A stretch of 64,000 nucleotides of DNA from Bacteroidota bacterium. Lineage in GTDB: Bacteria > Bacteroidota > Bacteroidia > Chitinophagales > Chitinophagaceae. Each line of letters opens with the position of its first letter. Within the stretch, counting starts at the first letter, position 1. The notes beneath the pieces were generated by a model that had not been told where the DNA came from, did no database searches, and saw only the letters and a list, made by a program, of their open reading frames with translations. Made by a program: the position numbers and the translations under genes. The stretch spans positions 460,717-524,716 of the forward strand of contig JAFDXL010000009.1 of the NCBI GenBank assembly GCA_018267955.1. The letters are read 5' to 3'. Of the stretch, positions 60,231 to 64,000 are shown one piece after another.

Positions 60231-61403
60231 ATGAGCGGGGTTAACCAAATAGAAACCTACAAACTGCAAAAAGCCACCAGGCTGGTATATGGCGGAAGTG
60301 AGTACTTTGACCTCGTGCAAGATATGATCAACCGGGCGGAGAAGAGCCTGCACCTGCATGTATATATTTACGAAGATGATGAAACAGGCACACAGGTAGC
60401 CGAATGCCTGATGAATGCCGCCAAAAGAGGCGTACAAGTGTACCTGCTTGTAGATGGATATGCATCTAAAGAGCTATCGGGGCAGTTTATTGAAAAATTA
60501 AAAGAAGCGGGTGTACACTTTCAGCAATTTGAACCATTATTCCGCAGTAAGAAATTCTATTTTGGCAGGAGACTGCATCATAAAATATTGGTAGCAGATA
60601 GCAGTGAAGCATTGGTAGGCGGCATCAACATTGCCAATAAATACAACAGCATTAACGGAACCATTCCCTGGCTGGATATGGCTATGTATGTGCAGGGCGA
60701 AGCCGCATATGAGCTGGAACGCATCTGCTGTGAAACATGGAACAGCACTACGGGTGCCGGCAAAAAAATAAAAGCCTGCGATGCACCTACCGGCAATGGA
60801 CAGCATACCATAGCAGTGCGCATACGCAGGAACGATTGGGTGAAGGGCAAACGGGAGATATGGAAAAGCTATGCCAACCTGATAGCTAACACTAAGGAAG
60901 AACTAGTGATCATGTGCAGCTATTTTTTACCTGGCCTCACCTTTCGTAAGCTGATGACAAAGGCAGTAAAGCGCGGTGTGCGTATAACAGTGATTGTTGC
61001 AGGAAAGTCTGATGTGCCGATAGCTAAGAATGCAGAGCGATACCTGTATCGGTGGATGCTGCGTAATAAAATAGAAATATACGAGTACCAGAAAAGCATA
61101 TTACATGCCAAGATGGCTATATCAGACAGGCGGCTGATGACCATCGGGTCTTATAACATGAATAATATCAGCGCTTATGCAAGTATAGAGCTGAACCTGG
61201 ATATACATAATAAGCCATTTGTAGAGGGCGTGTACGAAAAAGTATTACAACTGGTAACAGAAGATTGTGTACAAGTAACAGCAGAACATTACCAGACCTA
61301 TTACGGTGCGCGGAAGCGTTTATGGCAATACATCAGCTACCAGGTGATCCGTGCCATCCTGTACCTATCAACTTTTTATTTTAAAAGGGAGAAACTTTCC
61401 TAG
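60231..61403 (+). CDS. Phospholipase D-family protein (cardiolipin synthase-like)
   Basis: A 390-residue PLD-superfamily enzyme. Two HKD motifs are seen: HHKILVADSSEALVGG (about 165-180) and HAKMAISDRRLMTIGS (about 325-340). Each half has the PLD fold, as in cardiolipin synthases, which condense phosphatidylglycerol. There is no N-terminal transmembrane pair, so it is closer to the ClsB/YbhO type. A C-terminal amphipathic/hydrophobic helix (VIRAILYLSTFYF) could bind membrane. ATG 60231 is chosen over the ORF start at 60114. It overlaps the next gene by 4 bases, tail to tail. Confidence 0.88.
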   Translation: MSGVNQIETYKLQKATRLVYGGSEYFDLVQDMINRAEKSLHLHVYIYEDDETGTQVAECLMNAAKRGVQVYLLVDGYASKELSGQFIEKLKEAGVHFQQFEPLFRSKKFYFGRRLHHKILVADSSEALVGGINIANKYNSINGTIPWLDMAMYVQGEAAYELERICCETWNSTTGAGKKIKACDAPTGNGQHTIAVRIRRNDWVKGKREIWKSYANLIANTKEELVIMCSYFLPGLTFRKLMTKAVKRGVRITVIVAGKSDVPIAKNAERYLYRWMLRNKIEIYEYQKSILHAKMAISDRRLMTIGSYNMNNISAYASIELNLDIHNKPFVEGVYEKVLQLVTEDCVQVTAEHYQTYYGARKRLWQYISYQVIRAILYLSTFYFKREKLS

Positions 61404-62410
61404 TCGTGAAAGATGCGCCGCCACAACGCGCGGGCAACACTTTCATCCCATTTATCAAAACGACCACGTTGCAATACCAGCTTATTATCGCTCGGCAGGC
61501 TCAGATAAAAGTGAAAAACAAAACGCTCTTCAGGGTTTGTCCACCCTATGATCTGGCCAAAGCGAAGATCGTTGAATACAAGCGTATCGCCCCATTTCTC
61601 AACGGTATAATAGCCTTTTGAAAAACGTAGCAGATGCTGAACAGATTCATTCCCGCTCAGTTGGGTAAGCAACGAATCATTGCGTGGAAAATATTGCAGT
61701 CGCATAGTACGTGCTGTATCGAATACAGAACGGTAGCCAATGCTATAACCATCTTTCTGTTTTAGCACAATATACCATAGCCAGTTATTTAAAGGTGTGG
61801 GCGTGGAGAAATAGTCGTTATAAGCCACTTGCTGCTTCGCCAGCATTTTCTTTACCGTACTATCGATATACATCTTATCATATACGGTATAGAACAGGTA
61901 GCTGAAACATGCCAGTAAGCCTGTAACCCACCATAGCGTGCGGCGCTTGTCTTTTCGTGACGATATCATTAAGGCAGTAAAGGCTATTGCAGGCCATATA
62001 GAGAAGAAAGGATCTGCAACAAACATAGTATTGAACGAAAAACGCTGATGGCTAAAAGGCTCCAGCCAACCTACGCCATATACATTGAAACCATCCAAAA
62101 AGATATGGATAAGGCCTTGTATGCCAAAGAACCATAGCCAGCTCTTTAAAGAAATATTATGCGGACGGTGCCACTTCTCAGAGATCAAAGCGAGCAAAGG
62201 CGTTATCATAACCAGGAACAACAAAGAATGGGTAAAGCCCCTGTGTGCAAGGAGGTTCTCCGAAGCATCGCTCCAGGTAGCGGCAATGAAATCTATATCG
62301 GGTATAGATTGTGCCACAGCGCCCAGCGCCATAGCGCGCTTACCCAGTTGCTTGCCCATAAATGCCTGGCCAATACAGCCACCAACCACAATATGTGTGA
62401 GCGTATCCAT
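61400..62410 (-). CDS. YdjM-type membrane-bound metal-dependent hydrolase
   Basis: A 336-residue inner-membrane protein. The N-terminal MDTLTHIVVGGCIGQAF and SIPDIDFI, with LLAHRGFTHSLLFLV and HIFLDGFNVYG, carry the conserved His and Asp residues of the YdjM/DUF457 family. Several helices cover about residues 1-175, and the C-terminal 160 residues are soluble and may face the periplasm. In E. coli YdjM is LexA-regulated. The reaction is not defined. The ORF begins at 62428, but MDTLTH at 62410 is the family start. Confidence 0.85.
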   Translation of the reverse strand: MDTLTHIVVGGCIGQAFMGKQLGKRAMALGAVAQSIPDIDFIAATWSDASENLLAHRGFTHSLLFLVMITPLLALISEKWHRPHNISLKSWLWFFGIQGLIHIFLDGFNVYGVGWLEPFSHQRFSFNTMFVADPFFSIWPAIAFTALMISSRKDKRRTLWWVTGLLACFSYLFYTVYDKMYIDSTVKKMLAKQQVAYNDYFSTPTPLNNWLWYIVLKQKDGYSIGYRSVFDTARTMRLQYFPRNDSLLTQLSGNESVQHLLRFSKGYYTVEKWGDTLVFNDLRFGQIIGWTNPEERFVFHFYLSLPSDNKLVLQRGRFDKWDESVARALWRRIFHD

Positions 62411-62436
62411 GTTGCTTATAATATACAAAATCCGTG

Positions 62437-63414
62437 CTACTGCGACTTCTTCCTGGCCTGCTTCTTAAAATAGCCTTTGAGCAGGAAATTATGTTTCAGC
62501 GCTTCCATGTCTTCATTAAAAGCTGCGATTCCATTCTCCACATTGTTCAGGCTGCGGCTGAGGCGTTGGGTAAATGCCGTGTCGGACAGCAGGCCATATA
62601 ACATGCCTTCCTTATTACTGACACCGGACTGCAACACAGAAGCAATACTATCCAGGCGCTGCATCAAGCCATCAGCTTCTGCAGTAACGTTATGGATATT
62701 ATTGAGCGCACGGGATGCTGTAGCCCTTGCCGCCGTATCCTGCAATAACAGCCCTGCTGTACCCTTGCCTGCATGTATATCGCTTACTATAGCCTGCAGC
62801 TCTGCAATGGAATGATTTAAATGTTCTGCCGAAGACCGTACACCTACCATAGTAGCAGAAAGATTGGCCGGCAAGGTAGTATCGCTGAGTATGCGCCACA
62901 ACACAGGACTAGCATTAATACGTTTCACCGTTTCCACCAGTTCAGAAGCTATAATGGCTGCATTGTCATTGGTGCGGGTAAGCGTACCTATCATGTTGCC
63001 TATATCTGCCTGCTGTACGGTTTGCAGCAAATCATTATCCTTTACCAATTCTCCGCGGATGGGGTTAGGAAATATATTTACCACTTTGTTGCCCATAAGG
63101 CCCTCGTTGCCAATGGTGGTTTGGGCGTTCTTCCTGATGTAGTCCCGGGCCTTTTCGTCTATGCTCATTATTACTTCAATGGTAGTATCGTTCAGTATCA
63201 GTACTTTTTCTACCGTGCCTGTTTCTATACCTGCGTACCTGACGTTATTACCCGCACGGAGCCCATCTACATTTCGAAAGCGCGCCCGCAATGTAAAGCT
63301 GCTGCCAAACATGTTTGATTTTTTACCGATCATATACAGCGCGAATATGAGCAGCAGCAGTCCTGCGATAACAAACACACCCAGTTTAATATTATTTGCA
63401 ATTTTATTGGCCAT
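62437..63414 (-). CDS. MlaD/MCE-family lipid transport protein
   Basis: A 325-residue periplasmic-facing protein with one N-terminal helix (about 8-30). The MCE domain (about 35-115) has FRNVDGLRAGNNVRYAGIETGTVEKV. It is followed by a long coiled coil (about 130-310, VETVKRINA... and QRLDSIASVLQSG). Such proteins carry phospholipid or sterol-type lipid between membranes. It lies 6 bases downstream of the ABC ATPase gene on the same strand. A permease (MlaE) would be expected outside the window. Confidence 0.9.
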   Translation of the reverse strand: MANKIANNIKLGVFVIAGLLLLIFALYMIGKKSNMFGSSFTLRARFRNVDGLRAGNNVRYAGIETGTVEKVLILNDTTIEVIMSIDEKARDYIRKNAQTTIGNEGLMGNKVVNIFPNPIRGELVKDNDLLQTVQQADIGNMIGTLTRTNDNAAIIASELVETVKRINASPVLWRILSDTTLPANLSATMVGVRSSAEHLNHSIAELQAIVSDIHAGKGTAGLLLQDTAARATASRALNNIHNVTAEADGLMQRLDSIASVLQSGVSNKEGMLYGLLSDTAFTQRLSRSLNNVENGIAAFNEDMEALKHNFLLKGYFKKQARKKSQ

Positions 63415-63420
63415 AGATTA

Positions 63421-64000
63421 TCATTCAAAAAACTGTTTAACATTAGGATCGTCCGACATTGCCAATTCACTATAAGTTCCTTCCGTATAGCATTTGCCAT
63501 TTAGCAGCAATGCAATACTATCAGCGGTATTTTTTACGCACTTCATATCGTGAGAGATAATGATGGATGAGGTCTGATATTTATGCTGTATCTCTTTAAT
63601 AAGCGTTGTTATTTCCCTGCCTGTGATCGGGTCCAGGCCCGTTGTTGGCTCATCGTAGAGTATAATATCAGGTTTCAGGATCAAGGTACGGGCGAGGGCG
63701 ATCCTTTTTTTCATACCACCTGATAATTCAGATGGCATCATATCGATAGTATGTTCCAATCCCACATTTTTCAATGCTTCTACTACACGCTCATTTGCCT
63801 CTTTTTCAGAAAGCCTGATAGAGTGCCTGCGCATGGGAAACTCCAGGTTTTCGCGTACGGTCATAGAATCGTACAAGGCATTACTTTGAAACAAGAACCC
63901 GATCTTTACCCGTATCTCATCGAGCTCCTCCTGGCTTATATTCAGCACGTTTTGTCCAAATACGTTGATAGCACCTGCTTCCGGCGTAAGCAGGCCGATG
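63421..64000 (-). CDS. MlaF-type ABC transporter ATPase (5' end beyond the window)
   Basis: A partial ATPase that continues past position 64000; Walker A is not in the window. Visible are the Q-loop (VKIGFLFQSNALYDSM), the signature LSGGMKKRIALARTL, Walker B IILYDEPTTGLDP and switch His in IISHDMKC. The apparent start at 63948 is a GTG inside a longer frame: upstream codons read IGLLTPEAGAINVFGQN, which fits the ATPase core, so the true start lies outside. It powers the adjacent MCE-protein lipid transporter. Confidence 0.92.
   Translation of the reverse strand, partial: IGLLTPEAGAINVFGQNVLNISQEELDEIRVKIGFLFQSNALYDSMTVRENLEFPMRRHSIRLSEKEANERVVEALKNVGLEHTIDMMPSELSGGMKKRIALARTLILKPDIILYDEPTTGLDPITGREITTLIKEIQHKYQTSSIIISHDMKCVKNTADSIALLLNGKCYTEGTYSELAMSDDPNVKQFFE

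Overview
The window looks like chromosomal DNA from a member of the Bacteroidota, most likely Chitinophagaceae or a close relative. Four things point there. Several genes carry the Bacteroidota -7 promoter box TANNTTTG with weak ribosome binding sites. One secreted protein ends in a type IX secretion sorting domain. A bacillithiol gene (bshA), a sphingolipid/sulfonolipid-type acyltransferase, a fused branched-chain E1 and a PafA-type alkaline phosphatase are present. Genes are densely packed, often convergent with 4-base overlaps. No rRNA, tRNA, CRISPR array, transposase or phage gene was seen.

1-29.7 kb is mainly housekeeping: an NlpC/P60 lipoprotein, PafA phosphatase, an alpha-oxoamine synthase, Hsp20, a T9SS cargo protein, arginine decarboxylase, a DMT transporter, the fused 2-oxoacid dehydrogenase E1, a MerR-TipAS regulator, FKBP isomerase, BshA, an M28 peptidase with an ABC permease, a malic enzyme-phosphotransacetylase protein followed by a YhiN-type flavoprotein, a ferritin-like stress protein, and a four-gene TolC/MacA/MacB efflux operon.

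29.8-49.7 kb is a 20-kb alpha-glucan/trehalose locus. A minus operon (otsA, GH13 glucosidase, treZ) diverges from a plus operon (glgE, treS-maltokinase fusion, glgB). The plus operon meets a second minus operon (glgX, then a giant treY-malQ fusion) tail to tail, and a GH15-type hydrolase closes the block. Together they encode three trehalose routes (OtsA, TreYZ, TreS) and the GlgE route that recycles trehalose through maltose and maltose-1-phosphate into branched glucan. No otsB, glgC, glgA or glgP is present.

49.7-52.8 kb is an accessory, repeat-rich stretch. It holds a 7-bp tandem array, a 10-bp phased repeat, paired hairpins with identical loops, a 29-residue single-helix protein that is easily missed, a GAF-LuxR regulator, a cupin protein and a DUF5602-like lipoprotein. 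52.87-55.7 kb is an AT-rich two-gene island: a Roco protein (LRR-Roc GTPase-COR-TIR) followed 5 bases later by a stand-alone TIR protein. It is the best candidate in the window for an undescribed signalling or immune system.

55.9-64 kb returns to small envelope and stress genes (hypotheticals, DUF3606, DUF421, Nudix, a cardiolipin-synthase-like PLD, a YdjM-type membrane hydrolase). It ends in an Mla-type lipid transport operon (MlaD, and an ATPase cut by the window edge).
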